From the NCBI RefSeq assembly GCF_000218685.1, contig NW_006763290.1:4118908-4182907 (forward strand): a DNA stretch of 64,000 bases, in the 5' to 3' direction. Positions within the stretch are counted from its first letter, which is position 1; each line of letters starts with the position of its first letter. Origin of the DNA: Serpula lacrymans var. lacrymans S7.9 (Eukaryota; Basidiomycota; Agaricomycetes; Boletales; Serpulaceae). This document shows, piece after piece, positions 10,413 to 22,399 of this stretch. Position numbers and translations under genes: made by a program. The notes under the pieces are model-generated. The model was given only the letters and a program-made list of their open reading frames with translations, ran no database searches and was not told the DNA's origin.

Positions 10413-11830
10413 GCGTTCCTTTTTTCACTGATACACTGAGCATAGAACACCAATGAACAATATTACTAGTATGATTGAGCTTACCCTAGGCAGCAATCAA
10501 TCTTAACTGGTCTCAGCATAAGAGCTTGCTGCTAATCTATTCCTTGGCACCCTCACTACTATTGATTATTGATGATATCTTGGATATTTCAAAGAGTGCA
10601 TTGTCCAGTAATAATACCTGTGTTTCTGATAATAAAGAACATCTTATACTGTCTTTGCCAGGCTGTTTTTGGAAAATGATAGTTGTTTGTGCCTCTCAGA
10701 ACAACCCTAACTTGATGTATGGTGTAAACCCTGGTAATTTATTAGAACATAATGCTGAGGTTGCGGACCTGATAAGGTGCTACAAGGGCTGGGTGGAGCA
10801 GTTCCATCTTTTGTAAACCAAGTACAGAAGGTATAGCTGAGGGCTTGTCAATCTTGCAATCCTTGCTCATGTAAATCATACCTGATAATCAGACTTCCTT
10901 GATATGTCCCATGTTGTCAACAACAAAACTCATGCTGATTATTGGTTATCTGGCCAGACAATAACTTATACTAGCTGTATCAGACTTTGCTGTTGAGCCT
11001 CACACGCATATGGCGCTGATAAGTGATTATACAAGCTGGCAGTCTGACAACATTTGATCCAACTTTGTACATTCCATTATATTGCCATGTATGATCCAGT
11101 AAAGTCAAACAAGTCTGGGAACCCATTACAAACTCCGTATGGTCATATCATTTTCTCACCAATTTCCTGATGCAAAGCCTTGCCAGCCACAATATCATCA
11201 AGGAACTCCAATGATCATGGTATAGCATTTCACAATTTGTACATGTCCTAGCATAATTGTGGCTGTTATACTTGAGGTATATGAGAATGTACCTTTGTCA
11301 GTATTTTATTCAGATTTTTATTCTTGTTTACACTAGCCAGCATAAAATAAATGTATTCTGAGGCATTGTGAAATGTCGCAATAATTCCTGTCCATTATGA
11401 CCTTTTACCTGAACAATTGCTCAATTTTGTTTGTACACAACTGAACAATAATGCAATTGCAATATTCTAATCTGATGATAGGTGTATCCATGAAAAACCG
11501 TTAATGTATCTTCCTTCCAACTACTGTATGTCACAATGACTTTCAATTTTTTTGAGCTTACAATAGTGGTCCTCAAAGCTTGGCTAGAGGGCCACTTATT
11601 GTTTACTTAAGGGACTACTTACAGCCGCCTTAAGGGAAGCATAAGTGAAAAGAAAGTGTCGGCATGTGCTGGCACTCCTGTAAAGTTGAAAGTCAGTAGA
11701 TGGCAAATAAAATAAACTTGAAAGATCTCAGCCACAGCCTTAACACATAGAAAAGGGCTGATTGAGAGTTCAACCTTGTGTGTGTGTGATTATTTTTTAA
11801 GATCAGCCACAAACTCTCTCATAGCTCATA
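10413..11830. other. No recognisable feature
   Basis: AT-rich sequence downstream of the Plavaka transposase. The longest frame (10526-10816, plus) has no motif I recognise and no supporting codon pattern. The interval could contain the 3' non-coding end of the Plavaka element, but no terminal repeat is identified. Confidence 0.5.
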
Positions 11831-11839
11831 TAGTCAGCC

Positions 11840-11975
11840 ATATGCTATAAGTGCAATAAAAGCACATTGTTCCTGAATAGATGTTGGGGTTTCTATTACA
11901 GCTATGATCACTATAACAGCTATAATTGCAACCATAGTACTATCAGAGTCTATATAGCCAAAGTGTTTTTCCTGA
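11840..11975 (-). repeat. Terminus of dispersed CTATAG-rich repeat, copy 3
   Basis: On the minus strand it begins TCAGGAAAAACACTTTGGCT. It is closely related over about 110 bases to copy 5 (ending 54691): both contain 'attcctgaatagatg' or its near match, 'ggggtttctattaca', 'ctatgatcactat' and 'atatagccaaagtgttt'. The right-hand edge is sharp. The left limit is approximate. Confidence 0.5.
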
Positions 11976-11989
11976 TGTTGTTCCTAATT

Positions 11990-12338
11990 TCTCAATAACA
12001 TATTCAGCATTTGCATTTGAGTACATAGTATACTATATTTGTTACTTTGGATATATTGGTATAATGATTATAATATACTCTGTATTTGCTTCAGAGGGAA
12101 ATAAGGCTTATTAGAGCAACTAGAATAACTAAAGTACAGTCATTTTGGGTTTTGGCACTGCTTTAAATCAATCTAGATGCCAAAAAAATATGTACTAGAT
12201 GCAAAAAAGTACATTATAAAGCAATCAACTGTCTACTAGTTGTACTAAGTGGTATAACCTGATATAGCTAATATATTTGCTATAATACCAAATATTATGT
12301 ACTAGTGTGTACATATTAGCCAAACCATGTTTTCCTGA
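11990..12338 (-). repeat. Terminus of dispersed CTATAG-rich repeat, copy 4
   Basis: On the minus strand it begins TCAGGAAAACATGGTTTGGC and runs into ATAG/CTAT- and ACTAG-rich sequence that shares 'gctttaaatc', 'tagatgcca' and 'ctgatatag' with copy 2. It lies directly next to copy 3. The inner boundary between the two copies is uncertain. Confidence 0.45.
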
Positions 12339-13500
12339 TATTTGGAAGCCACTGTATAGTTCTTCAGTTTCCTCCCACGCTGGAGTCTCAATCACCATTA
12401 TATCACAATCAGCAAAGATGTGTTGCATATTGGCACCACCAGTAAGACATGTGAGCTTACTGTTCAACACAGCAGATTCCTGTATCTCACATATTACCTC
12501 ATATCTTGGCATGGGGTTGAGCTCCGTTAAAAGCCATTACAGAGTACACATTATATATATACACCAAACTTGATCTCCAGAGAAGAATAATCAGTCATCA
12601 CTAAATATGTGTAAAATATCTTCAAAGAGTCCTCAAATATTTCCATAGCATCTTCCTCCTCCTACTCATGCTCAAGGTCCTTGCCACATCAAGCATAACC
12701 AACTTTTGTCACACCCAAAATTGATTCAAAAGTCTGCAAGTAGTTAAAATGTTTAATTCCATTCTAACGCCTCCAGTTTTAGGTCAACATTCTGTATAAT
12801 TGTTTGCATTATTTCATACACAGAAGGGTGATTATCATTAAACTATCCCTCCACACTTCTACTACCATTTGGGTACACAAAAACAAACACTTTCATCAAC
12901 ATTTTACAATATCAAATATTTAAATGATGTTCAATTTCTGTGTAGCCTTTTCCAAGACAAATATTTGAGTTTTGTTCAGGTTTGATTACAATATTTGGTG
13001 CATCAATATTTAACATAAACAACGGAGTAATCACTTTATTTTGCAGGTGACAAAACACTTGCAACAATTAATGTTTTCCTACAGAAAAATTCAAACAAAA
13101 ATTTTTGTTTTAAAACTCTTGTTAAAATTTTATCACTATCACAATATATTCTTTGAGCTATAGTTCCACAACCCAATTTACTTGAAGACAATATTTAAAA
13201 TTTCTGTGAGCAATCCAATCAACATTTGTAGTACTTAAATATTGACCAAACAATAAATTTTGCTGAAACAAAAGCAATTACTCATAATAAATCTTATATG
13301 TGGAGAAATCTTCACAATATTTTAAATAACATCTTGTGTGTTGAACCTGAATCTTAAATTTCTTTTGCTGTTTATACACTCAGAGAAAATATTCATGGTA
13401 CTATAGGTTTCCAGGTATGCTCACCTCAATAATTCCCTTCAGACTTTTATTTATTTTCTGTTATATTTCTGGTCTGCAAAATCATTTTCAGCTCATACAT
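12339..13500. other. Unrecognised remnant and AT-rich DNA
   Basis: A minus-strand frame at 12339-12512 encodes MPRYEVICEIQESAVLNSKL and LTGGANMQHIFADCDIMVIE, starting abruptly at the repeat edge at 12338. It looks like real protein sequence, but I cannot assign a family (an ATPase/helicase-like segment is possible). From 12600 to 13500 the DNA is very AT-rich with no coding trace. Confidence 0.4.
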
Positions 13501-13504
13501 TCCC

Positions 13505-13760
13505 CCTTTTAGATGATCGTCCGTGCAAAGGACCAGAAACCCATTATGAAAAAGTGGACAGTTCCTATGAAACAATTCTGCAAAATGTGGACATTAATAG
13601 GTTTGTATATGAACACCTTACTAATGTGAAAAGAATGTTACAGAGATTAAGCCATGCAGGCACAACGGTGTCCGCAAAGAAATTCACACTCTGCACACCA
13701 ACTGTGTTAGTTGTTGGACACTGGTGCACTTATGAAGGTGTAGGAATTATATTATGTAAG
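13505..13760 (+). pseudogene. Gypsy reverse transcriptase fragment (different clade)
   Basis: The plus strand encodes CKGPETHYEKVDSSYETILQ, then VDINRFVYEHLTNVKRMLQR, then LSHAGTTVSAKKFTLCTPTV and GHWCTYEG. This is the thumb-side part of RT in a fungal gypsy family (typically NPGIRRFVWEHLQ, AGATVSAKK, VVGHKCTYEG). It is distinct from the YIDD-bearing element at 17.6 kb. No catalytic motif, LTR or neighbour domain remains. Confidence 0.75.
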
Positions 13761-15864
13761 CAAACTTTGGAGCTTCACCCACAACTTTTTTCTGTGATTA
13801 CAATGGGCCTTTTGTTGCTATCATTGATTTTCATATGGTATTTACATCTGTTTGGTATATAAGAAGCTTTGTACCTATGTTTTACAGCATTCATTTGCCC
13901 AAGAATTCTTGTTCCCGCACCCTAAAGATCTGAATATCCAACAGAAGGACAATGTCCAGATTCTGCCAGAGTCAAGGTCATACACAGTTGTGCAGAACTA
14001 TATGCAGACCTACAACTCCTGTCAGCCATATTGCCTTTGGTTTATTTGGTTCCTGCAAACTATACCCTGAGGTATGGTTGTGCTGGACCATATTCTCTCC
14101 AAAGTACAGTTGTGCAAATATAGGAAAAATCCATTTCACCAGATCAAGCCTGTGGGTATCTTACACAAAATCATCCAACCTGATGGCCCGACAGTATGAT
14201 CTAATCACCTTACTATGACTGATCACACATTATCAGACCTAATAATGCTGTGCTACAATGTGAGTTGGCTGGGTCACACCTTATTATAGGCCAAGTAAAA
14301 CTTGTGAAGGCTTAAAAGTACTGAAAAGTCCATATTGGGTCTCTGACAGGCTGTTCTGTATTGCATCAAGTGTAACTCAAAACCTCTGTATGAGGCAAAC
14401 AAGTAAAATGACGATGAATAAAAATTTGGTGGATTGGTGGTGTAGACTGAATATGTATCAAATTCCAAAGCGTAGAAACATGTCTTCATCAACTGTATCC
14501 ATCAACTGTATCATTGAGAAAATATAACCCATCCTTCAAGCTTCAAGCCAAATGCTTTAATCATGTAGTCCACCACCTTTTCTCTGACATTAACCTGTCA
14601 CCATCCGCTTCTCTGAGCCCCTCATCTCTCCCTTCTGAGCCACTGGTACATCACACACTAGGGGGTCTAAATTAATATATTATTGATCAGAATTGAGGCT
14701 TTTGAGTTATCTGTGATATAGGTTTCTATTAAAATATGGCGGCACAAACCTTTTCGGCTGAGATCTACATAAATTTCATCATTAACCTGTTGCCATTCAC
14801 CATCAAGAACACCTTTACATTAGGGATATTTCAGGGCACGGTAATATGGCGTGTCCTTGCCAGTGATAGTGGATGAGCTTTCTGTCTGCATCTAAACTTA
14901 AGCACTTCCGGTGCTCCCGGGGGAGAATAGTTTATTCGTTTGAATACCATCTCTTGATTGCAACAAACCATCAATTTTTCACCAGTAGGATTTTTTTGCA
15001 ATGCTGCACCCCATCACTGGATAATAGTGCCAGCTTTTGCAAGATATGCATCTGTGTGTTTGAGAACACCATAAGTCAGTGCTTGTAAGACAGCCTTTTC
15101 AGCACTTTCCCGTTTGAAAATGTGGAATTTGAAGAACGCATGAACAAATTGGGCGGTGATGAAGATAGGATCCAGAGCGGAAGTGCCAAATGCAATTACT
15201 GTGCAAAAGCAATGACTGAGTGCAGTTAATTAATATTCATGACACTGATTTGTCAATAACCACTCATGAAGCTAAACATAGTTTTCCAATATTGTGTTGT
15301 ATCAGTCCTCCACAAACAATAAGGATGAGTACAGAGACTTGATATGCAAGAAGTGTATTTTCCTCAAAGATATTTGCTATCAGCTGAAGATGACACAAGT
15401 TAGTGTGATAAACTATTTTCAAAAATAAAGTGTCACTTAGATCAGCAGAGGAGGTGCTGCCATAAAGCAATTTTCCATCGTTGCTATCACAATGGGTGTT
15501 GATAGTGTTATGAACTGTACTTAACCATAGACTTTATTTCCCTTCACAAGTAGCTACACTCCGCTACCTGCATATACCTTCCCATACACATTGCCTATTT
15601 TGGTATCACCCGTCCTCATTTGTTCAACACAAACACCTACCCTAAAGTAGACACTATATATACAGACCTGTATTATAGTTACTATCTCCAATACAATTGT
15701 ATGCTTCAACAGTGTAACTTGGTATTCATCAGTTGAAACCCTCATCATCAGAATATGTGTCAAACTCGTCCACAACGAGCTTATCAGAAACCACTTAAAC
15801 ATCTGAAACCCAGTGTTACCAGGCTTGCACATCCCAAGCGTAACAGATAGTGCAAAATAAGACA
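13761..15864. other. Decayed sequence, no assigned gene
   Basis: Frames at 13852-14218 (plus) are coding-like but unassigned. On the minus strand at about 14700-15120 there are degraded peptides such as LQALTYGVLKHTDAYLAKAG and CCNQEMVFKRINYSPPGAPE, broken by stops. They resemble the accessory region of Agaricomycete RecQ-like helicase genes as I remember them, a low-confidence impression. The remaining sequence up to the target duplication at 15865 shows nothing. Confidence 0.35.
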
Positions 15865-15869
15865 GACCT

Positions 15870-16210
15870 TGATAAAACCGGATAAACCCGGTCTCTGCCA
15901 AAGCAGCCATTGTTCTCCATGGGGCATAGCCACCACTCCATGGAGTCACCATTGTTCTCCTGGAGCACAATTGTACTCCTAGGAGTCATTATACTATAGC
16001 AAGTAGCACCTCCGGCTATAAGTAGTAGGGGGTTTAGTATAGAGATACCTCAGTCATTTCTATAGCCTCTTGGGCAGCGGCTGAGGTATGTTACATTACA
16101 TTTATTAGAGATCACCTGAAACTAACATCTATTGTAGTTTCACTTAGGTAAATAATAAAGTTGTTTCTATAGCCTCTCAAGCAGCGACTGAGTTTCACAT
16201 AGTTTTATTA
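15870..16210 (+). mobile_element. Solo copia LTR (full-length form, 341 bp)
   Basis: It begins TGATAAAACCGGATAAACCC and ends TTTTATTA, matching the LTRs of the copia element at 58.07-62.35 kb. It is flanked by the perfect 5-base duplication GACCT (15865-15869 and 16211-16215). It retains both copies of the internal 'tttctatagcctctYgggcagcg' repeat (the second degraded) and both 'ctcctaggag'-type palindromes. The apparent minus-strand frame over this segment is a translation of LTR sequence, not a gene. Confidence 0.92.
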
Positions 16211-16215
16211 GACCT

Positions 16216-16989
16216 TTCAGCAAAGTCCCTCATTACTACACTATATTCCTTCAAAAGGTGGCATGTTTCACACAAGCCTAGATGCCAAAATGGGATGTTG
16301 ATTGTCAATAAATTGTTTTGCTAGTGTACCGTTGTCAATGGTGAATTTAAAAACAAAATTAAAAACAAAAAAACACTGCTATACCTCAACTCCAGATATT
16401 GATAAAAGTTGATAGTTGAATGAATGGCATCTTCTTTTGACTGGTCGACTCCAGCATAATTGGTTGCCTCGTATTTAATTGTTGGCATATAAGTGTAATA
16501 CCAAGGCGTAAAAGCAAAAGACCAATGCACTTACACAGTGCCCGCTGCAGTGCATGTGGACCTGCAGCATTGCTATAGCTCAAGTTGTGGTTAGCTGCTG
16601 CTTTATTAATAAGTCTTTTGCTACGACATGTCAAACCGGGCAGCACTTGTGAGATCATTGTGTTTCTGTTGGACCCCATAGGTGGATTGGAGGGACAGGG
16701 TGATGTATCATGACGGTCAACGACATCTTGTGTGCTTGTGGATAGACTGGAATTGACGGTTGACTGAAGAGCCTCAGGTGGATATGCACCACAATTAGAG
16801 TTTTTGCCAGTGTGAGCGTCCATCGATGTTGTGCCACTCTATTTGTGTTGTCAATGAAATGAAAGCTCAGGGAAAAGAGTTTGGAGCTTAGGTCACTTGG
16901 GTGCCTTTGCTCCACAAAACAATGAAGTAAACCACAACAAAGTGGCCCCTGCTCCGGGGTGTTGCACGAGCAATAACGCAATAACGGAA
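16216..16989. other. No recognisable gene
   Basis: A 145-codon minus-strand frame (16386-16823) has no motif I recognise and a Ser/Thr/Pro-rich start; I do not call it a gene. The expected 5' LTR of the gypsy element that begins near 16990 is not present here, so that element is 5'-truncated. Confidence 0.5.
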
Positions 16990-17647
16990 AGAAGGGGATG
17001 GCTCCCCAAATTGTAAATAAATTTTTGAACTTATTATCTGAAGTATGTACATGTATGTGTAGTTGTGACTGTGGATTGAACCTGGACCCATCTGACGATA
17101 TAGCTGCTTTGAGCGCTGATTCAGTGGGTCAGGATAATGAAGGAGTTAATACTAGGAATACTTACAATACCACCGCTGTACCAGCGTCTCCCTTGGAGCA
17201 TGGCCCCGGTGAGACAAACAATAGGGTGCTTGATTCTGGTAAAAATAAAATAGAAAAACATGTAGCTTTCAACACTTCTTCTTCTTCTTGGAGCCACCCT
17301 TTCCCGGAATCCCAAGGTGTGTGTTGATGTGCACATATTTATTCCAAAAAGAAATCTGTTTAGACGTTGGTGTGGAAAACCTTGTCCGGGGCATAGTACA
17401 CCCAACCAGCGCACTGCTTAATTCAGGTGCAAACAGCATCTTCATAGACCAGGTCTGGGCAGAGCAAGTTGGGCTCCCCCTTGTAAAATTACATGTATCT
17501 ATTCCCGTCTATAACATTGACAGTACACTTAATGCGGGTGGCTGCATCACGCAAGAATGTTCCTTTGTTGTTGAGTACTATGAGCTCAAATCTTTAGAAA
17601 AAATTGACTATGACAATGACGAGGTAAAAGCCCGAAGAAGAGATTAA
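16990..17647 (+). pseudogene. Gypsy Gag-end and protease region
   Basis: Two overlapping frames (16998-17327 and 17288-17647) lead into the pol of the same element. The second encodes LLNSGANSIFIDQVWAEQVG, the retropepsin active-site region (family form LIDSGATSNFID followed by GLPL). The catalytic Asp is replaced by Asn (NSGA for DSGA), so the protease would be inactive as encoded. The upstream frame is Asp/Ser-rich without a visible zinc knuckle. The region ends with a TAA at 17645-17647 just before the RT frame. Confidence 0.75.
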
Positions 17648-17651
17648 GAGG

Positions 17652-18596
17652 GTGGTACCTCCCAAGTACCATGATTTCTGGAAAGTCTTTTCTAAACATA
17701 AATCAGAACGTTTCCCAGAGGCTAAGCCTTGGGACCATGCTATAGATTTGAAGGACACCTTCAAACCGAGAAAAGGACACATGAGACCACCCTCTGCTTC
17801 AGAAAGGGATGAGGTATGGAGTTTCATAGATGAACAGCTTAGGAAGGGTTACATCAGACCTTCCAAAAGCCCTATGATGTCCCCAGTGTTCTTCATTCCT
17901 AAAAAGGATGGTAAAAAGTGTATGATTATGGACTATTTTTACTTGAATGAATACACGGTTAAAAATGTGTATCTGCTGCCTTTGATCAATCAGCTAGTAG
18001 ACAAATTAGCTAGTGCTAAAATATTAACAAAGATGGATCTCAGATGGGGGTACAATAATGTACGCATCAAAGAAGAAGATGCTTGGAAGGCTGCATTCAC
18101 GTGCCACCAAGGATCCTTCAAGCCCCTCGTTATGTTCTTTGGGTTAACCAATTCACTGGCAACTTTCCAGAGCATAATGAACAAGATCTTTGCGGATATG
18201 GAAGACTGTGTTGTCATTTACATTGATGATTTATTAATATTTACAAAGTTGGACAATGAGGCTGAGCATGACAGAATTGTGCAAGAATTCCTTCGATGCT
18301 TACAGCAACAGGACCTATTCGTCAAACCCAAAAAATGTAATTTTAAAGTGAAGGAAGTAGACTTCCTTGGTACGATAATTGGCCAGAACAGAATCAGGAT
18401 GGACCCTGAGAAAGTTCAAGCTATATTGGAATGGCCAGAACCTACTCACATCAAAGGAGTGAGGGCCTTCCTCGGCTTAGGTAATTTCTACCAAAGATTT
18501 GTTAAAAACTTCGCAAAGATTACAAGACCCTTGAACGATCTCACTAAAAAGGATATTGTTTGGCACTGGGGGTGTCAAGGAACAAGAAGCTTTTGA
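17652..18596 (+). pseudogene. Gypsy reverse transcriptase
   Basis: This 314-codon frame opens VPPKYHDFWKVFSKHKSERF, then the DHAIDL block, LRKGYIRPSKSPMMSPVFFI, PKKDGKKCMIMDYFYLNEYT and the fingers/palm KILTKMDLRWGYNNVRIKEE with the first catalytic Asp. It then has MFFGLTNSLATFQSIMNKIF and the catalytic box VVIYIDDLLIFTK, which is intact. The thumb follows (KKCNFKVKEVDFLGTIIGQN and VRAFLGLGNFYQRFVKNFAK). A one-base frameshift near 18570-18590 separates it from RNase H, so the polyprotein is broken although the RT core itself looks well preserved. Confidence 0.93.
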
Positions 18597-19812
18597 TAAG
18601 CTTAAGCAGGCATTTACAACAGCGCCCATATTAGCATTTCCCAAATTAGACAAAGAGTTCTGGCTAGAAACCGACTCTTCTGATTTTGTTACTGGGGCTA
18701 TCCTGTCAATTAAATGCCCTGACAATCTTTGGAGGCCTTGTGCCTATTTATCGCATAGTTTGTCGCCTACAGAGTGCAACTATCAAATTTACAATAAGGA
18801 GATGCTGGCCATCATTAGAGCTGTAGAGCACTGGCGGCACTACTTAGAAGGTGCTAGGCATCAATTTGAAATTTGGACTGATCATAATAATCTGGAATAT
18901 TTTATGACGGCCCGAGACTTGAACCGACAGGCTCGCTACGCGGTGTACTTGTCTAGGTTTAATTACAAATTAATTCATAAGCCTGGAAGTTCTATGGGGA
19001 AAGCGGACACTTTGTCCAGAAGAGAAGATCATGCCCACAGCATCGAAGATGACAACAAAGGTGTCACCCTGATAGACCAATCATGGGTTGCCAATATTAG
19101 AATTGGGCAGGATTCCGATCTTCTGGAAATCTTCAAGAAAGATATCTCCTCAGAAGAGAAGGCGCACCTTGATGGCAATGAAAACTACTTATGGGAAGAT
19201 GGGCTCTTCCATTTTAAAGACAAAATCTATGTGCCTGAGTCCGCAAGGATCAAGGCAATAGATAGACATCATGACACTCCAGTGGCTGGGCACCCTGGGT
19301 GGCAACAAACGATGGAGTTGATCTCCAGAAACTACATGTGGCCTGGCATGGTCAAAGACGTACAGGAGTACGTAAAATCCTGTCTGAGATGTGCCATGGC
19401 AAAGAATTCTCATCAACCGCCGGCCGGTAAACTTATGCCAAACCCGATACCAGCTGGTCCTTGGCAGGATATATCGGTTGATTTCACAACAAATCTACCT
19501 GAATCAAATGAGTATGATTCAGTAATGGTGGTAGTGGATTGCTTCTCCAAAGAAGTGGTGTTCATCCCCACCAACAAAACTATTACCGCCGCTGGTACGG
19601 CAGATTTATTTAAAGACTTTGTATGGTCTATCCACGGATTGCCAGAAACAGTTATCTCCAATAGGGGACCACAATTTGCTAGTGAATTTACAAAAGGCCT
19701 ATGCCAGATGCTGGGCATCAAACCTGAACTATCAACGGTGTTCCATCCGCAAACTGATGGACAAACAGAGAGGCTCAATCAGGAATTGAAGCAGTATCTA
19801 GATATTTATTAA
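18556..19812 (+). pseudogene. Gypsy RNase H and integrase
   Basis: Domains in order: RNase H (EQEAFDKLKQAFTTAPILAF, LETDSSDFVTGAILS, YNKEMLAIIRAVEHWRHYLE, FEIWTDHNNLEYFMTAR). Then the linker PGSSMGKADTLSRREDH, then the integrase zinc region (HDTPVAGHPGWQQTMELISR, YVKSCLRCAMAKNSH). Then the integrase core: ISVDFTTNLPESNEYDSVMV, VISNRGPQFASEFTKGLC and STVFHPQTDGQTERLNQELK. The second catalytic residue reads Asn in SNRGP where SDRGP is usual. The frame stops at TAA just after YLDIY (about 19810), before the rest of the integrase. Family: Ty3/gypsy chromovirus. Confidence 0.93.
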
Positions 19813-20527
19813 TGACAGACAGACAGATTGGGCCAAGTGGCTAAAGATAGCCCAGTTCTCATACAACATTAAGCAGTCGTCGGCTACAGGAAAAGCACCA
19901 TTCGAGGTGACGAGATTGTACCTCCCAAGAATGGGTGTAGAACCTGGCAAAAACAAAAATGAGGCTTCTGGGAACATGGTCAAAGATATGAAGTCTGTCT
20001 TAGATGAAACGCGCAAGGCGCTATTTAAAACTGCAGAGCAGATGAAAGACAGGGCAGAGTGTAGACGCTCTAAGGCCCCTGACTACAAGGTCGGCAACCT
20101 GGTCTGGTTAGACACTGACCACTTAAAGTTAAAAGACCAGCAGTCTAGAAAACTGACCGAAAAGTGGATTGGGCCTTACCGGATTAAGGAAGTCAAACCC
20201 AACATAGTGGAGCTGGAACTCCCAAAACAAATAAGGGTGGTACCCACGGTTAATATTAGCCGTGTGAAGCCCTACAAAGGGCCGCTGCCGGGACAGCGCG
20301 TAGACCGCCCCGGGCCGGTTGTAGTCACCGAGGAAGGTGAAGAAGAGTTTGAAGTTGAACCAGTAGTGGACGCACACTTGAAGTGTGGAAAGTTAGAGTT
20401 CCTAGTCCTATGGAAGGGCTATGGAGATGAGGACAAAACATGGGAACCAGAAGCCCATCTGTATAACTCCCGCAATGCTGTTCGAGAATTTTATTCTAAA
20501 AATCTCTCGGCTCCTAGGAAACTTTGA
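19813..20527 (+). pseudogene. Gypsy integrase C-terminus with chromodomain
   Basis: After the stop at about 19812 the coding resumes in another frame: the AQFSYN-like block, then GVEPGKNKNEASGNMVKDMK, AEQMKDRAECRRSKAPDYKV, GNLVWLDTDHLKLKDQQSRK, LTEKWIGPYRIKEVKPNIVE and the RVVPTVNISRVKPYKGP block. The end is a chromodomain with LEFLVLWKGYGDEDKTWEPE, where the aromatic cage positions (W in VLWKGY, W in TWEP) are visible. The protein ends at TGA near 20525. A polypurine tract 'gagtgggggtag' at 20626-20637 follows and primes plus-strand DNA in such elements. Confidence 0.92.
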
Positions 20528-20637
20528 GGCATGGATCCAAAACTTTTTAATTCCCTTTTTCAACCTATGCCCAAAAATTTAACTACTACCTCCAGTACTT
20601 GGTCTCACCTGGAAGTCAAGCCTTAGAGTGGGGGTAG

Positions 20638-21045
20638 TGTTACGATAACACATTTTTGGACCTTTAACTTTCATTCTCCTCTTTAACATTTTACTGTAGT
20701 TTTTACACTCCGTGCCACGTGGCACTTTCCCTTCTGTTCAAACTCCACCTTCTCATGCTGCATTGCCTTTCTTTCTATTTTAGATACAAGTCTCTCACGC
20801 AGTGGAGCTGGTCACACGGGCTGCACCCTCTGACTTCATCAGCCACTGCTTTATCAACTGTATAGTACAACATGTACAAACAACCTGTAGTAGTATATAT
20901 ACCGCAATAAATCCAGGAGACTCCTCAGCGAGTCCTCCTGTTGTTTACCCACAACTAACTTGGTCCTATCGGTAAACACTCCCTTCACTACCTTTATAGT
21001 TAGTTCTAGTTGTGCACCAGAGTATACAAACTCTAGGTTGTTACA
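20638..21045 (+). mobile_element. 3' LTR of the gypsy element
   Basis: It begins TGTTACGATAACAC directly after the polypurine tract and ends TTGTTACA, a TG...CA LTR of 408 bp. It contains 'gtatatata' (20893-20901) as a TATA-like box and 'caataaa' as a possible polyadenylation signal. Solo or partial copies of the same family lie at 2703, 27702, 29211, 32131, 40679, 44450, 55285 and 56021. No matching 5' LTR exists in the window for this element. Confidence 0.92.
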
Positions 21046-21135
21046 GCGTGTCTGAACCCTTGAACATCTCAGTCACTCATACATAACACCCTACACTACA
21101 TTTTTAACCCCTCCCCAACCAAAAACACCATTGCA

Positions 21136-22232
21136 ATGTCTTTTGCCACCCAAGAAAAGATCTACAAAGCCAATGAGTGTGTCAGGAAGGCCATTATGTA
21201 CTGGCCCCTAGCTCTTGTCTAATACAGGGACCAGTTTGTGGAGAGGCTGAGGGAGGAAGTAGTGAGTGGGACAGACACAATAAAGGAGGGAAATGACGCT
21301 GGGAATGACTTCCACATCCCCCGGCTCTTTTTGACTGCCATCATGCAGTTTGGCAGGGCAGAGAATGAGGGAAGTGCAGTGGATCCATTGTTGACCACCC
21401 AGAAAGATAAGACAGTGGAGGAATAAGTCTGTTTGAGCCAGGGAGACAGACTCCTGGGAGGAGGGAGGCTCTGGATGTTTCTTATTTTTTCATCCTTTGT
21501 CAATTACTTACTAACTGTTTCTTTTTACAGTGGTTCCACCTTGTCCTCATCTTTTCAGCACCATGCCCATCAAACCAACACATTCCAAAAGCCCCCCAGT
21601 ACCCACCACTGGCAAAAAAAAGTGCGACCCTGCTTGCATGACAGTGGTGCCTTCAAAGAGGGCAGCTCTATCCTGGTGCTCCCCATCCCCACCCCCTGTT
21701 CCTGGGCCCTCAAAGCCATCTTGCCCCCAGCACACCCACTCTTGCCCCGGGACTTCTAGTGGTCAGCGCCCAGACCCTATAACACCTCCCACTGGAAAGG
21801 GAAAGAGAAAAGGAAAGGTGGTAGAGATTACCAGGGGTATAGAGGATCTGCAGAGGAAGAGCATAGAGGAGGGATGCAAGTGGTGCAGGCTGGACAAGTT
21901 TGCCTGCACCATCAGCAGGAGTAAGCAGACAAAGAAGTGGAGGATGTCTTGCAACAAGTGCAGCTGGGAAAACCGCTCCACCACGTCTACCACTGTGCTG
22001 CCCATTGCCACTATCTCCATTACTCACTGCAACCAATGCCTTACAAGGCAGCTTATCTTTGCAGCCAGCTTATGCTCATTGTTATGCCACTATCACCTTC
22101 ATGATGCAACATGACAAATATCTGGGAGTTGACAGCTCTGTTAAGTTATTACATTTATTTGAGCAAGATGTCATAGCCATGGACACGTACCTAAATCTCC
22201 TAGAATCCGACAAACTATCAAGGCATATGTAA
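21136..22232 (+). pseudogene. Small Cys-cluster fungal protein gene remnant
   Basis: From ATG at 21136 the plus strand encodes MSFATQEKIYKANECVRKAI, an in-frame TAA at about 21219, then RDQFVERLREEVVSGTDTIK to TAA near 21426. After an intron-like stretch ending 'tttttacag', the frame at 21530-22114 is Ser/Pro-rich with a basic patch (GKGKRKGKVVEITR) and a Cys cluster: CKWCRLDKFACT, then MSCNKCSWENR. This CxxC..C..CxxC arrangement recalls a group of small Agaricomycete proteins of unknown function; the metal-binding role is inference. Frameshift and stops indicate decay. It starts 90 bases after the gypsy LTR. Confidence 0.5.
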
Positions 22233-22399
22233 AGTCAAAGCTGGAGTAAGATAGACAATGTGGATGGAGTTTATCATACTGTATTGCTCACTTGTGTTTT
22301 TGTTGTATCATTTATCTTGTTACCTTGTAGTACAGTGTGTCTTTAACAAATCTAACATTTTGTTTGCGTTGACGGTATCGGAATAAATTCTTGATAAAA

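Noticed and set aside
16386..16823. 145-codon minus-strand frame
   Set aside because: No motif, no splice context and no relation to the neighbouring gypsy element; length alone is not enough.
16990..21045. Intact, possibly active gypsy element
   Set aside because: There is no 5' LTR, the protease Asp is lost, and stops or frameshifts separate protease, RT, RNase H and the integrase end.
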